Below, piece after piece: positions 1 to 9,496 of a DNA stretch of 49,006 nucleotides; the first letter of the stretch is position 1, and every line of letters starts with the position of its first letter. The stretch is from the NCBI GenBank assembly GCA_002774355.1, contig PEYN01000213.1, positions 1 through 49,006 on the forward strand. The letters are read 5' to 3'. The stretch comes from Candidatus Marinimicrobia bacterium CG08_land_8_20_14_0_20_45_22 (GTDB lineage: Bacteria > Fidelibacterota > UBA2242). The position numbers and the translations under genes are program-made. The notes beneath the pieces were generated by a model that was not told the origin of the DNA, ran no database searches, and saw only the letters and a program-made list of their open reading frames with translations.

Positions 1-28
1 AAGCCGCCTGATGAGGGCGGCTTTTTTA
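1..28 (+). terminator. Rho-independent terminator
   Basis: A 6-bp perfect GC stem (GCCGCC at 3-8, GGCGGC at 16-21) with a 7-nt loop is followed by a run of T on the plus strand. It would end a plus-strand transcript whose gene lies left of the window. Confidence 0.8.
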
Positions 29-129
29 TTTATATGGAGTGCGTCAACCGCGTTGACGCTTTCGACGGAGTCGAAACATGTCATTCTGAGGAGTGGAACA
101 TTAAGAGTAAAATCAATCCAGAATCATAA

Positions 130-330
130 CCTCTTGGAATGGATAAAATACGTTACGACGAAGAATCCTGGAGAGATTGAGTATTCTTGTCCAAGATTCC
201 CAGCAAGCGGGATTTCCACTTCGTTCCAACTTCGCCACGGTCGTTTATTTACGCTAATCCACCGTTTCAATTCCTGTTTGATTTGTCCTTTCCTTTTCCA
301 TCTGTCTCTATGGCTCAGAATGACAGAATC
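130..330 (-). repeat. Dispersed intergenic repeat, copy 1
   Basis: On the minus strand this stretch matches 33,983-34,195 on the plus strand. The best block is about 45 bp (195-239 against 34,068-34,113) with about one mismatch. Shorter matching blocks lie on both sides: a CATTCTGAGCCA box at about 312-323, and a TTCTTCGTCG box at about 155-164. No convincing gene lies between 28 and 396; short open frames here show no family features. Confidence 0.65.
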
Positions 331-349
331 AACCCTCACAATAACAAAG

Positions 350-371
350 AAGGGCTGGTTGCCCAGCCCTT
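350..371 (-). terminator. Hairpin downstream of the TonB receptor gene
   Basis: A perfect 9-bp stem (AAGGGCTGG at 350-358, CCAGCCCTT at 363-371) with a 4-nt loop lies 26 bp past the stop of the TonB-dependent receptor. On the minus strand it is followed by a T-rich stretch (TTCTTTGTTATT), so it is a plausible, rather weak terminator. Confidence 0.6.
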
Positions 372-396
372 CCTGATAAACGATGAAAAGGAATGG

Positions 397-3288
397 TTAA
401 AAGGACATATTTAAACCAAAATTAATCCGCCGTGGAGCGTTGACAAATACCTCAGCGTCGTCTGCTTGATGTGCTTTTGTTCCGTAAGCATTGTACAGGC
501 TGTTATCAATAGCATCCTGAATGTAAAGCGCATCCATCAGGTTGAAAATATGACAGAAAACCTGGAAATGGACACCAACAAACGAAACAGGAATATTATA
601 TGAAATGTGAGCGTCAATATTCGAGTAAGCGGGAACCTGCCAGCTTTGTTCGCGATCCGCGATACCATCTATGCCGATGATCCGGCTGGTGGGATCCCAT
701 TCCGCCCAGTAACGATCATAATAATTTACCGTCGCCTGAACCGTCAGTCCGCGAATCGGATATACGGTTGTAGTGAACGAATAAATAGACTGCGGAGAAT
801 CACCGACCATCAGGTCTTTGATCGCATAAGTGTATTTCGCAGTTGTATCAGCTTCGACATCTTTATAAGTTCCTTCGGCGTCGTCCGTGTACTGGAATTT
901 GCCGATGGAAACCGCACCGTCAAAACGTACCAAAGAAACCGGCTGATAGGCAACTTCCAACTCAAAGCCGCGATGTGTTTGATTCATTCCGGTCAGGAAG
1001 ATCAAATCAGTGTCACCGCTAGTACCCGCGCCGGATGTAACCGCTTTGACTACATTACGGTCTTTCCACATCGTGTTGTAAGCATTGATCTTTATGGCTA
1101 ATTTGTCTGCCAACGCGCGACCATTCCAGCCCAATTCTGTGCTAATGAATTTCTCGTTAGTTGGGTCCGGAGCGAGAGCAATCTCAACATCGTCGATGAC
1201 ATTATCCAGAATTGGAACTTTTTCGACATAACCGAAATTGGCGAAAACATCCATATTTTCAGAGAGTTTGTACAAACCACCAGATTTAAATTGGATGGCG
1301 CTAATCCAATCCGAAACGATTTTCAGTTCGCCATTGTCTGTAGCTTCTACATAAGAAGCTTGATGATTTGCCTCTTTCTTGAAGTGATCGACTAAACTGT
1401 ATTTAATCATCGAGAAGCCGCCCATAGCATACAAAGAGAACAGGTTCTTTTTATATTCGCCCTGCGCAAAAAAACCGAGCCAGTCAATCGTATTCGTATT
1501 ATTATAATAAATCTTTCCAGCTAATTCCCGAGTCGCTTTCGTAAGAGTGGCATCGAGATCAAAAACATTATTCACATATACGCTATCAAATTCATTATAA
1601 AATTTCTTATAACGTTTCTCGACATCAGAGGCATACTTATCATATTGACCATTGATGGCATAATCTCCACCCAACAAGTCGCGCACTTCTCTGAAATGAT
1701 CTATAGAAGCCGTCCGCCAATCTAGGCCAAATTGAACTTTCATTGCCTTGCTGAAATCGTAATTCAATTTGGAAATCGCACCAATCGTCCATTGCTGATT
1801 CACGCTATTGCGGAGGAACCCTACCGCCTCACCTGCCGGTTTGGCTTTTCCTTTACTATTTACAATATCTTCATTCATGGCAATTGTGGCATCCCAATCC
1901 ATGATCTGGGAAGGATACTCCGTTCCAACGCCAGAAGGAACCTTTAGTAGGTCGCCAAACGTTCCTGAGCCGCCGCCGGAGCCGCCAGAGTAGTAGAATA
2001 TCGAAGATAGCCGTGTCTTTTCATTGAGAGTCAGATACCAGTTTAAATTAACCTGTGGTTTGTGAAAATAGTTTTCGATCTCATTCATATAGCCCGAATA
2101 CTGACGATCTACGGTCTCATCACCATACATGTAAAAATACTGTTTTCCTTTGTAATCACTGCTGATTTTGTACCAGTTTTCGTTGTATTCGCGACCTACT
2201 TCCGGAAACTTATCAAAAACATCGGCGACACCGTTCGCATCGGCATCGGCGTCTAAAACCGATTTATCAAAAGTGTCTTTTGCCAAGTCATGAGAGTACG
2301 CGGCAATATTCTGTGCGTATCTCATTTGACCATGTCGCTGAGGAGCGCCCAGAGCAAATAATTCTAGCCGGTTATTCTTATTGACGGCATAACTCAAACC
2401 GAAATAATATGCCCAGGCGTCCGTCCATGTTCCATCGATAACGCCCTCACCTGTTTTACGAACGACAGTTCCATTTACCGCAAACTTATCGGCAATCAGA
2501 CCGGAATTATAATTCACCGTCGTTTTCAGAAAGTCGCCACTGCCGAATTCTTGCTTGACCATCCCGCCGCGTTTCATTTTCGTCGGATCGGTCAGTATAT
2601 TCATTGTCCCGCCGATTGACGGAGCCGCAAGATTAACAGCCGACAGACCGCGTTGCATCTGGATCGATGAGGTCGCATCTGCAACGCCGTCCCAGTTCGA
2701 CCAATAAACCCATCCGTTTTCCATATCATTGACCGGAACGCCATTGATCATGATAGAAACGTTACGCTGATTGAAACCGCGAACATTCACGCGCGCATCG
2801 CCAGCGCCGCCGCCTTGTTCCGTTGCATAGACACTGGGTGTTGTCGTGAGCGCCATCGGGATATCTCTCGAACCAAGTTTTAACTCCATATCCAGTTTCT
2901 CAACGTTTGTGTAAGCAACCGGCGTTGAACGTGTCGCTCTGGATGCAAGAACTTCCAAAGCGCCCAGTTCCAGAGTTTCACTTTCCAACTGCACATCAAT
3001 TTTGATCGTCTTTCCCGCAGTTACCGAGACTTCTCTTGTGACTTTGCGGTAGCCGATTACCGATACAAAAAATTTCGCTTTCCCAGCTGGAACGTTGGAA
3101 ATGGTGAAAATCCCTTCCTCATCTGTTGCCGCTCCCAATTCCGTGCCTTCGACAACTACATTCGCACCAACGATGCCTTCACTGGTCGCACGGTCAGTGA
3201 CTCTCCCTTCGATGACACCGTTCTGCGCAAAAACCAAAACAGGGATCAACATCATTAAAAACATTACTTCCAAAAGACTCTTCCGCAT
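397..3288 (-). CDS. TonB-dependent outer-membrane receptor with N-terminal carboxypeptidase-regulatory domain
   Basis: The 963-residue protein begins with a signal peptide (cleavage probably after VFAQ). A CarboxypepD_reg-like beta-sandwich follows (about residues 24-105, starting GVIEGRVTD), then a plug domain (about 120-235, with RVNVRGFNQRN and the INGVPVND turn). The rest is a long beta-barrel ending in an aromatic residue (NMSF), as usual for outer-membrane barrels. Proteins of this architecture import large substrates such as siderophores, glycans or peptides with TonB energy; the substrate cannot be read from sequence. No SusD-like partner is adjacent, which argues against a classic polysaccharide locus. 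The gene is monocistronic by layout, with hairpins on both sides. Confidence 0.9.
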   Translation of the reverse strand: MRKSLLEVMFLMMLIPVLVFAQNGVIEGRVTDRATSEGIVGANVVVEGTELGAATDEEGIFTISNVPAGKAKFFVSVIGYRKVTREVSVTAGKTIKIDVQLESETLELGALEVLASRATRSTPVAYTNVEKLDMELKLGSRDIPMALTTTPSVYATEQGGGAGDARVNVRGFNQRNVSIMINGVPVNDMENGWVYWSNWDGVADATSSIQMQRGLSAVNLAAPSIGGTMNILTDPTKMKRGGMVKQEFGSGDFLKTTVNYNSGLIADKFAVNGTVVRKTGEGVIDGTWTDAWAYYFGLSYAVNKNNRLELFALGAPQRHGQMRYAQNIAAYSHDLAKDTFDKSVLDADADANGVADVFDKFPEVGREYNENWYKISSDYKGKQYFYMYGDETVDRQYSGYMNEIENYFHKPQVNLNWYLTLNEKTRLSSIFYYSGGSGGGSGTFGDLLKVPSGVGTEYPSQIMDWDATIAMNEDIVNSKGKAKPAGEAVGFLRNSVNQQWTIGAISKLNYDFSKAMKVQFGLDWRTASIDHFREVRDLLGGDYAINGQYDKYASDVEKRYKKFYNEFDSVYVNNVFDLDATLTKATRELAGKIYYNNTNTIDWLGFFAQGEYKKNLFSLYAMGGFSMIKYSLVDHFKKEANHQASYVEATDNGELKIVSDWISAIQFKSGGLYKLSENMDVFANFGYVEKVPILDNVIDDVEIALAPDPTNEKFISTELGWNGRALADKLAIKINAYNTMWKDRNVVKAVTSGAGTSGDTDLIFLTGMNQTHRGFELEVAYQPVSLVRFDGAVSIGKFQYTDDAEGTYKDVEADTTAKYTYAIKDLMVGDSPQSIYSFTTTVYPIRGLTVQATVNYYDRYWAEWDPTSRIIGIDGIADREQSWQVPAYSNIDAHISYNIPVSFVGVHFQVFCHIFNLMDALYIQDAIDNSLYNAYGTKAHQADDAEVFVNAPRRINFGLNMSF

Positions 3289-3473
3289 TTTTTCCTCCCA
3301 TGCTGTTTTATTGTTGTTTCAACGATCCTCTTAGCTCGCCATTTGTCACTGCCATAACATCATATTGAGTTAAGAATAAACTCACGAACAAAATATAGTA
3401 CTCCTAATCAGAACTGCAAAGAAAAAGATACACACCGATGAAAATATATTTTTACGCAAAAAATCGCAAAAAA

Positions 3474-3513
3474 ATCGTTCACGACAACTATTTCACTCGT
3501 CATCGTGAACGAT
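3474..3513 (-). terminator. Terminator of the C1A peptidase gene
   Basis: An 11-bp perfect inverted repeat (ATCGTTCACGA at 3474-3484, TCGTGAACGAT at 3503-3513) lies about 60 bp past the peptidase stop. On the minus strand it runs into a string of T. The rest of 3289-3576 is A/T-rich spacer holding the promoter of the TonB receptor gene, which I could not pinpoint. Confidence 0.7.
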
Positions 3514-3576
3514 TTTATTCAATAATCTTCAACTCCGCCCCCGGCGGATTCCGAAATTTATCCGGTTGAAAATCCA

Positions 3577-6540
3577 TTATTTCATCAGAATCATCTTTCG
3601 TGTCTCGGAATATTTCCCGGCAGTCAATTTGTAAAAATAGATGCCGCTGGGAATATTCGTTCCGTCAAATACGATCTGATACTCACCCGCCGGTTTCGTT
3701 TCATTGATCAATGTTGTCACTTCGTTTCCGAGAACATCAAATATTTTCAGACTAACCGTCGCGACTTCGGGAATTTGGTATCTGAAGGTCGTCATCGGGT
3801 TGAATGGATTCGGATGGTTTTGCGAAAGCCGAAAAGTATTTGGCGTCAGACTCTTGACCAGTTCTTCGATCGTCTGCTGATTTCCGAAAACCAACAGGTA
3901 ACGCCCGTCAACTAAATTTGCCGGAATCGCGACCGAAGCGTTAGCGGTTAGCCGATCTACCTTATTCGTTTGCCGGTTTATTAAAGCAATCTCAAGATCG
4001 GAGAAGTTTTCGACTCCGATGATTTTCAACGCGATCTTTTTAGACGTACGGTTGATGACGCGCAGATCAAATTGACTTCCAACTCGGATAGCCGATCGAT
4101 GTTCTACAGAAAACGATTTGTATTGATCCGATAATTCCGGCTTTTCAATGAACATTCTTACCTTTTCGAAAGCCGAAGGCGGACAGAAATAATCCTTCTC
4201 ATCAAAACCGTCTTTGGCAGTAGCATCTTCGCCGATGAAAACGGATGAAAGTTCCTCTTCATCATCGGATAGTGTAAGCGCCAAATGTTTTTCAGCGATT
4301 ATTGGTAAAGAAACCGTCTTTGTCAATGCCGCGGTAACATTAAACGGAATACCCAATTCGGCCAGACTATTTTGATTGTAGAAATAATATCCAACGTACG
4401 GATCGAATGTCGATGGTTGAGACCAACTGCCATTCCAACTATAAATAACTGCGTTTGAAGCCAAACTGTTTTCTGATTGAACATCCGTCCAATTCACGCT
4501 TTTTGTAAACGGACTCGAAATCAGGTTCCAACCGTCATGAAGCGGAATAGAATAGGTCAGATCGGACGTTAATTGAACTGCGGTAACTTCTTTCGAGATT
4601 TTCATCGGATTCCGTGCGAGAATCCAGAATGCGCGTCCGGGTTGAAACTTGAAGGTTTCGGAACCGTCATATTCGATCTGGTAATTCGTCAAATCGCCGT
4701 TATCCCAGCAGGCATTCCAGTCACGCGGCGATTTCCCTTCGAGAAATTTAGATATTGCCACCTGATCGGCTCCGGGCATTCCAACGATCTTGTAGTTTTC
4801 CGTATTGTCAGCATTTCCAAAGTTGACATTTTTCGACGCGCGAAATTCCTGTGGATATGAAAATATTGCAAATTCCGAACTGACCGCCGAAACGAGGGCG
4901 TTCGAGGCGTCGCTGATGCGGACGAGACATGTTGCATTAGCATCATCGGCGACCGTCCATTCATAATTACCAGACGCCGCTGGCGTAGAAGCGACAACAG
5001 GAAGCCATATCGTTCCGTTATCGACTGAATATTCGATTTTTACATTCGCGATATTCTGAGAAATCCATTCAATGTTCCTGACGTAGCCAGTTGGCCACTT
5101 TTCTCCAGAACACGGCGACGCAATAGAAATCGTCGGCGCCGCGCCATAGGCTTTAATGCACAAATCATAAAGACTCTCTGTTCCAGTTCCGATCTTTGTC
5201 CATACTGAGCCACTCGAACTGATCCAACACTTATCCGTTTCTAACGTTGGGTTAGAATAACCTTCTGAAATCGATTCAACCGGTATGGGATAGTTGTAGT
5301 TGTTTGTTTGGTACTTAACTTTGACGTAGAAATCGGATGTCTTTTTGAAAGAAATCGGCGTCGGTAGATCGAACATATAATAACCCGGAAGTTTGCAGGT
5401 TTGATAAGAAATCGAACCGATCAAATCATCATCCAATAATGTGATACCATCAAAATCATCGTAAATATCAATCTTGATATAAGCGTTCGCGCCGGTCACC
5501 CAAGTTCCGATTTTCTGAACAACCATGGCGCCATTAGTGATCAGTCGAACCAATCCTGCACCGGAAATTCCGCCATAACCAAGTGAAGTCGTGTTACCGA
5601 GATCATCATACCCGAGTACGCGAACGCTGGAATTATAGTCCAGTCTTGATGGAAAATAACCGACAGACGAATTGGCTAAAGAATCTTTGTAAGACATGTA
5701 AAAAAATCCATTTTTGCCCCAATTCGCACTCCAACTATTACGAATGATCCATGCACCGGTGCCTCCGGAAGTCACTTTGGTATCATCCCAACCTACGATC
5801 AAAACTGCATGATTCGTCGATGAATCGACTGAACCGCTATAACAATAAGTGAAATCGTCACGGTTGTAAGAACCGTTTTCCCACCTCATATTTGTATAGA
5901 GCGCGCCATAATCGAGCAACGCTTGCTTGATTGTGCTGGAATCGTTTGGAAGTTGGCGCAGATCAGAGAGATAGGCAATTTCATGAAATCCGGTTGGACA
6001 AGTTCCTTCGCTCGCGGTATAAGGCGCTTCGGATTCCAGAATCGGGCCGGATCTTCGCGTAAAATATGCCATCGCCATTTCGATGTTTCCACCTTCACAA
6101 GGTGCGAGTTCGAATCCATGACAATTATTCAAATTCTCCTCAGAGAGATCGAAGTCGCCGAGTCCTTCTTTTTTCCATTTGGATTCGATGGAGCCCATCG
6201 TCGCGAAAGTCCAACATGAACCGCAATCTCCTTGGTCCTTGACCGAAGTAACGAGAGATGTCCCCCCCTGCCCAGCTGTTCTTAAATCAAAAACCGGATC
6301 AGTTATAACAGCTTTATCAAACGAATCCGGAGAAAAGCCGGCAAAACTTGGCAGGAACGGCGGCGGAATTTCACCAAGCAGATAACCTTCACTGGAATAT
6401 TCTGCCGTTGGTTTTCCTAATATTTTTTGATTCTGATAACGGATAAAATCCGGATTCAACGGCGCAATTTGCGGTTTCTCTTCGGCAAAAAGTATGACTG
6501 ACAATATGGATAAAACGATAATAAAAAATATCTTCTTCAT
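3577..6540 (-). CDS. Secreted papain-family (C1A) cysteine peptidase with type IX secretion sorting tail
   Basis: The 987-residue protein starts with a signal peptide (about residues 1-19). A papain-like domain follows (about 80-300) with all key residues: the oxyanion-hole Gln in KDQGDCGSCW (Gln103, nucleophile Cys109), the His in TNHAVLIVGW and the Asn in RNSWSANWG. Beta-rich modules occupy the middle. The last 90 residues form a Por-type sorting domain: QNHPNPFNP motif, then FDVLGNEV, PAGEY and the closing SGIYFYKL and RKMILMK. The Por tail indicates export by the type IX system and retention at or release from the surface, so this is probably an extracellular protein-degrading enzyme. Terminator downstream; the small exported-protein gene lies 15 bp upstream. 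Confidence 0.93.
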   Translation of the reverse strand: MKKIFFIIVLSILSVILFAEEKPQIAPLNPDFIRYQNQKILGKPTAEYSSEGYLLGEIPPPFLPSFAGFSPDSFDKAVITDPVFDLRTAGQGGTSLVTSVKDQGDCGSCWTFATMGSIESKWKKEGLGDFDLSEENLNNCHGFELAPCEGGNIEMAMAYFTRRSGPILESEAPYTASEGTCPTGFHEIAYLSDLRQLPNDSSTIKQALLDYGALYTNMRWENGSYNRDDFTYCYSGSVDSSTNHAVLIVGWDDTKVTSGGTGAWIIRNSWSANWGKNGFFYMSYKDSLANSSVGYFPSRLDYNSSVRVLGYDDLGNTTSLGYGGISGAGLVRLITNGAMVVQKIGTWVTGANAYIKIDIYDDFDGITLLDDDLIGSISYQTCKLPGYYMFDLPTPISFKKTSDFYVKVKYQTNNYNYPIPVESISEGYSNPTLETDKCWISSSGSVWTKIGTGTESLYDLCIKAYGAAPTISIASPCSGEKWPTGYVRNIEWISQNIANVKIEYSVDNGTIWLPVVASTPAASGNYEWTVADDANATCLVRISDASNALVSAVSSEFAIFSYPQEFRASKNVNFGNADNTENYKIVGMPGADQVAISKFLEGKSPRDWNACWDNGDLTNYQIEYDGSETFKFQPGRAFWILARNPMKISKEVTAVQLTSDLTYSIPLHDGWNLISSPFTKSVNWTDVQSENSLASNAVIYSWNGSWSQPSTFDPYVGYYFYNQNSLAELGIPFNVTAALTKTVSLPIIAEKHLALTLSDDEEELSSVFIGEDATAKDGFDEKDYFCPPSAFEKVRMFIEKPELSDQYKSFSVEHRSAIRVGSQFDLRVINRTSKKIALKIIGVENFSDLEIALINRQTNKVDRLTANASVAIPANLVDGRYLLVFGNQQTIEELVKSLTPNTFRLSQNHPNPFNPMTTFRYQIPEVATVSLKIFDVLGNEVTTLINETKPAGEYQIVFDGTNIPSGIYFYKLTAGKYSETRKMILMK

Positions 6541-6555
6541 GATCTTCCTCGTTTA

Positions 6556-7020
6556 TTAATTCGGTCTGGTGGGCGGCAAATCTATTGGTTTTCCTTCGGG
6601 TTCTACACCGATAAGGATCGCAACAACGGTCCCGACGATGATCGCCGATCCGATTCCGCCGTATAACAGCGTGCGGTTTTTAACCGGTTTGGCAGTTACC
6701 TGAAAATAATAATCGGCGATATTCGCCCCCAATTGTAACTCGTCAGAAAAATCCCATTTGATCGAACGGTTTTGCCCGGCGAATTTACCTCTACCAACAT
6801 CGCCCATAACCTTTTTTGGAACGAGTTGAAAATCCGGCTGGTCTCTGCGTAACAGTACGACTGAAACCTGGTATTTCACTTTCGGGTTTCCATTCAGGTT
6901 GTAACGAATGTCGATTGTCTTATCCTTGACGGAAAAATCGACGCGTTCAACAGCATTTGTTTGCGGAAAAAGCTTGCAAGCGAACAGCAAGAGAAGACAG
7001 AAAATTTTAAAATGACGCAT
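6556..7020 (-). CDS. Small exported protein of unknown function
   Basis: The 154-residue protein has an N-terminal signal peptide (KIFCLLLLFACKLFPQT). A beta-rich stretch follows (about 24-115, DKTIDIRYNL and SIKWDFSDE), then one hydrophobic segment near the C terminus (about 119-140, LYGGIGSAIIVGTVVAILIG) and a Pro-rich tail. I do not recognise the family. The layout (periplasmic domain, one C-terminal membrane segment, short tail) suggests a protein anchored in the inner membrane. It is directly upstream of the C1A peptidase gene on the same strand, 15 bp apart, so the two are probably co-transcribed. Confidence 0.7.
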   Translation of the reverse strand: MRHFKIFCLLLLFACKLFPQTNAVERVDFSVKDKTIDIRYNLNGNPKVKYQVSVVLLRRDQPDFQLVPKKVMGDVGRGKFAGQNRSIKWDFSDELQLGANIADYYFQVTAKPVKNRTLLYGGIGSAIIVGTVVAILIGVEPEGKPIDLPPTRPN

Positions 7021-7138
7021 AAATCAATTCCTTCAATTTTGTCAGAAATATATAATGAAAAATATCGGAAAACAAAAATATCTTACACAGTTTCTTTTAT
7101 CGAAATATTTTTGAGAATTATTCGAGTTTTTACTCGAA

Positions 7139-8200
7139 TTAACTTGCATTGATAAAATCGACGATCCGGAATCCCGTTTCCTGTGTCGTCAAAATGCCGT
7201 TCAGATCCAGCGTCACGGCTTTTTGCATCACTAAATCCTGAACAGCATTTTCGACGATTTTGGATTCCTGTGGAAGATGAAGTTGCTTTAACAATCGACT
7301 TAACGCCAGAATGGCACCCAGCGGATTGACTGAATCGTGTCCGGCAATCCGTGGTGATGAATTCTGCATAACGCGATACAGAATCTGGCGATCAAGCCCT
7401 ACTTCGCAACTATAAGATAATCCGTGTCCGCCGATCAGAAACGTCGCAATTTGGAACATTTCGTCTCCAGATAACCCGGTCGAGATAATGACGTCAAATT
7501 TGGATGGCTTCTGGAGTAATTCGTAAAGTGCCAGATCTGCTGTCAAATAATTCACAGAAAGTTCGGGAAATTCCTTAATAACAGAATCAAGCACCCGCTG
7601 AAATAGTAATCTGGAGGAAGGAAACACGTTGCTTTTATCAACAAGACAAACGCGGTTTCTGCCGAAATTCTTAGAAATGGTTAACGCCTCACGAAAAAAT
7701 CTCTCCGTGCCGGAGTAGGTAAAAACTTTTGTCTCTATAGCGAGTTCCGAACTCCTTCCCTGATTCGTCAAACTGCTGATTAGACTTTCGCTGTATTCCA
7801 TGTTCTCTTTAACGATAATTAAATTTATATTTTTATCTTGTAATCCAGAGATAGGACAAAGCCAGTCAGCGTAAAGTTTGATAGGATAGATTGTCAGGTT
7901 CAAGTCCAATTTTTCGCGAATTCTGCCAATGATTTCGCGTCCATGACGATTATCCGGGACACGCGGATCGCCAAACGGTCCGACAAAAACCGCATCGAAA
8001 TTCTTGCGTATTTCATCCAGAAATGAATCGGAAATCGTGATGCGAGTTCGGAGGTAATTCTCCGCTGAATATGGATAAATTTTCGCGTCGATTTCCAAAT
8101 TCCACTTCCGGTTTAGCGCCTCAATAATTTTCACCACCTGTGCAAAAATCTCCGGTCCGACTCCATCTCCGGGAATAAGCGCTATACGACGATTGCTCAT
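7139..8200 (-). CDS. Divergent isocitrate/isopropylmalate dehydrogenase family protein
   Basis: The 353 residues cover the whole family fold: RIALIPGDGVGPEI at the N terminus, VKENMEYSES where typical members have VRENTEGEYS, VCLVDKSNVF (the catalytic Lys region), and RIAGHDSVNPLGAIL (the nucleotide-binding loop region). Known members oxidise and decarboxylate 3-isopropylmalate, isocitrate, homoisocitrate or tartrate with NAD(P). The metal-site segment, usually like GDILSD, is here GLSGDEMFQ and only partly conserved, so substrate and even activity are uncertain. No leuA, leuC or leuD is adjacent, so it need not be LeuB. It lies 18 bp downstream of the GWxTD gene on the same strand. Confidence 0.8.
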   Translation of the reverse strand: MSNRRIALIPGDGVGPEIFAQVVKIIEALNRKWNLEIDAKIYPYSAENYLRTRITISDSFLDEIRKNFDAVFVGPFGDPRVPDNRHGREIIGRIREKLDLNLTIYPIKLYADWLCPISGLQDKNINLIIVKENMEYSESLISSLTNQGRSSELAIETKVFTYSGTERFFREALTISKNFGRNRVCLVDKSNVFPSSRLLFQRVLDSVIKEFPELSVNYLTADLALYELLQKPSKFDVIISTGLSGDEMFQIATFLIGGHGLSYSCEVGLDRQILYRVMQNSSPRIAGHDSVNPLGAILALSRLLKQLHLPQESKIVENAVQDLVMQKAVTLDLNGILTTQETGFRIVDFINAS

Positions 8201-8218
8201 TTCCTTTCCCTAAACTCC

Positions 8219-9496
8219 TCAGTAGTTAGGTTGCAGATCGTAATACGGCGTAATCAGACGATACTCGCCGAATCCTGATTCATCGACGAAAATGAACGAA
8301 CGATTGATTTCATAGTAATACCAAATTTCATAAGGTTTCGTCTGAACTTCAAACGGGTGACGCTCGATGTCATTCGGCTGACCAAATAGAATAAAAATCA
8401 TCCCCATGTCGGTTTTCCATCCGGGCATGAATCCTGAATAATGTTCAATCGTATAGTGAATACGTTTATAATATTCGTTCATCAATTCGTTATCGGAAGT
8501 GTTTGGAGTCGGGTCACGTTTTGCCCAAAAATTGACAAACAACTCTTTTTTCGCTTCCTGTTTTGCCTTTTTCATCGCCCTGATTTGACTATTCGAGGCA
8601 ATATATTTCAGTTGTTCGATCGCCTGATCAAGATTATCGATCAGATTAGACATGCCCAGCCAGCGAAGCTGAAATAATCGTTCACCTTTTGTCTCATTGT
8701 TTCCAATTTTGATAATAACTTCGAGACGATACCGGTTGAACGTCATCTTTTCTTTGGGAATTGTCAACTTTTCTTGTGTTAATCCCTTTTGAAATTCACG
8801 ATCGAATTTTCCTTCGGTGACGGCCTGATTTTTCTGATCGTAAATGATATACCGAATGGTTCCTTTTCCGCCATCAGAAAGGACGGTAAATGAAATAGTA
8901 AAATCAGGATAATCGTCGGTTATCGAACCGATGACCGAAGGAATTTCTTCGGACATGCCATCTTCACCCAAAACGACTTTTTCAATGATATTTATTTTAC
9001 TCAGAACGACAGGTTTGGCATAAAAATCTTTGTAATCCATCGCCTTCTTTCGGTAACCGCTCTTTCGCGTATCCATATCCAAAATACCGAGTGTCAGAAA
9101 GAATTTGTTCGGATCAACCCGGAACGTGATTTTACTGACATCAAAATGTTCTTGAGAATTGGTCTCCTCATATTTTTGGGTGTGAATGGTTTGTTTCCAG
9201 ATTTTCGATGCGGCTTGAATCTCGTTTTCGTTAAGCAATAAAACGGAAACCTCGTAATTTGCCGTAAATCCCGTTTCGTTTTTCACGAATTGAAAGGCAT
9301 CGAACGGCGCTTTGATAATGATTTCAATGTTGATCGAATCACGACTAAGCAACGGATATTCTATCACATCATAATAAAAAAACGGCGCATCCGGTTCATC
9401 CGGTTTAAAATTCATGTTCTGTTCTTTTCCTTGCGCCAGAATCATCTGAACTGTTATAATTAGAAAAATAAATAGAATATTAATTTTTCGAAGCAT
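8219..9496 (-). CDS. Exported GWxTD-domain protein
   Basis: The 425 residues begin with a signal peptide (ILFIFLIITVQMILAQ). A beta-rich region and a charged helical stretch (about 285-320, AMKKAKQEAKKEL) follow. The C-terminal GWxTD domain carries the motif GWKTDMGMIFILFGQPNDIE and, further on, PYEIWYYY. The domain is widespread in FCB-type bacteria; its biochemical role is unknown to me, which makes it more useful as a lineage marker than as a functional clue. Its start overlaps the end of the propeller gene by 17 bp, which implies translational coupling and a joint role in the envelope. Confidence 0.85.
   Translation of the reverse strand: MLRKINILFIFLIITVQMILAQGKEQNMNFKPDEPDAPFFYYDVIEYPLLSRDSINIEIIIKAPFDAFQFVKNETGFTANYEVSVLLLNENEIQAASKIWKQTIHTQKYEETNSQEHFDVSKITFRVDPNKFFLTLGILDMDTRKSGYRKKAMDYKDFYAKPVVLSKINIIEKVVLGEDGMSEEIPSVIGSITDDYPDFTISFTVLSDGGKGTIRYIIYDQKNQAVTEGKFDREFQKGLTQEKLTIPKEKMTFNRYRLEVIIKIGNNETKGERLFQLRWLGMSNLIDNLDQAIEQLKYIASNSQIRAMKKAKQEAKKELFVNFWAKRDPTPNTSDNELMNEYYKRIHYTIEHYSGFMPGWKTDMGMIFILFGQPNDIERHPFEVQTKPYEIWYYYEINRSFIFVDESGFGEYRLITPYYDLQPNY

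Noticed and set aside
607-1101. 164-codon plus-strand open frame inside the TonB receptor gene
   Set aside because: It is a shadow of a well-supported gene on the other strand and shows no domain or start signal of its own.
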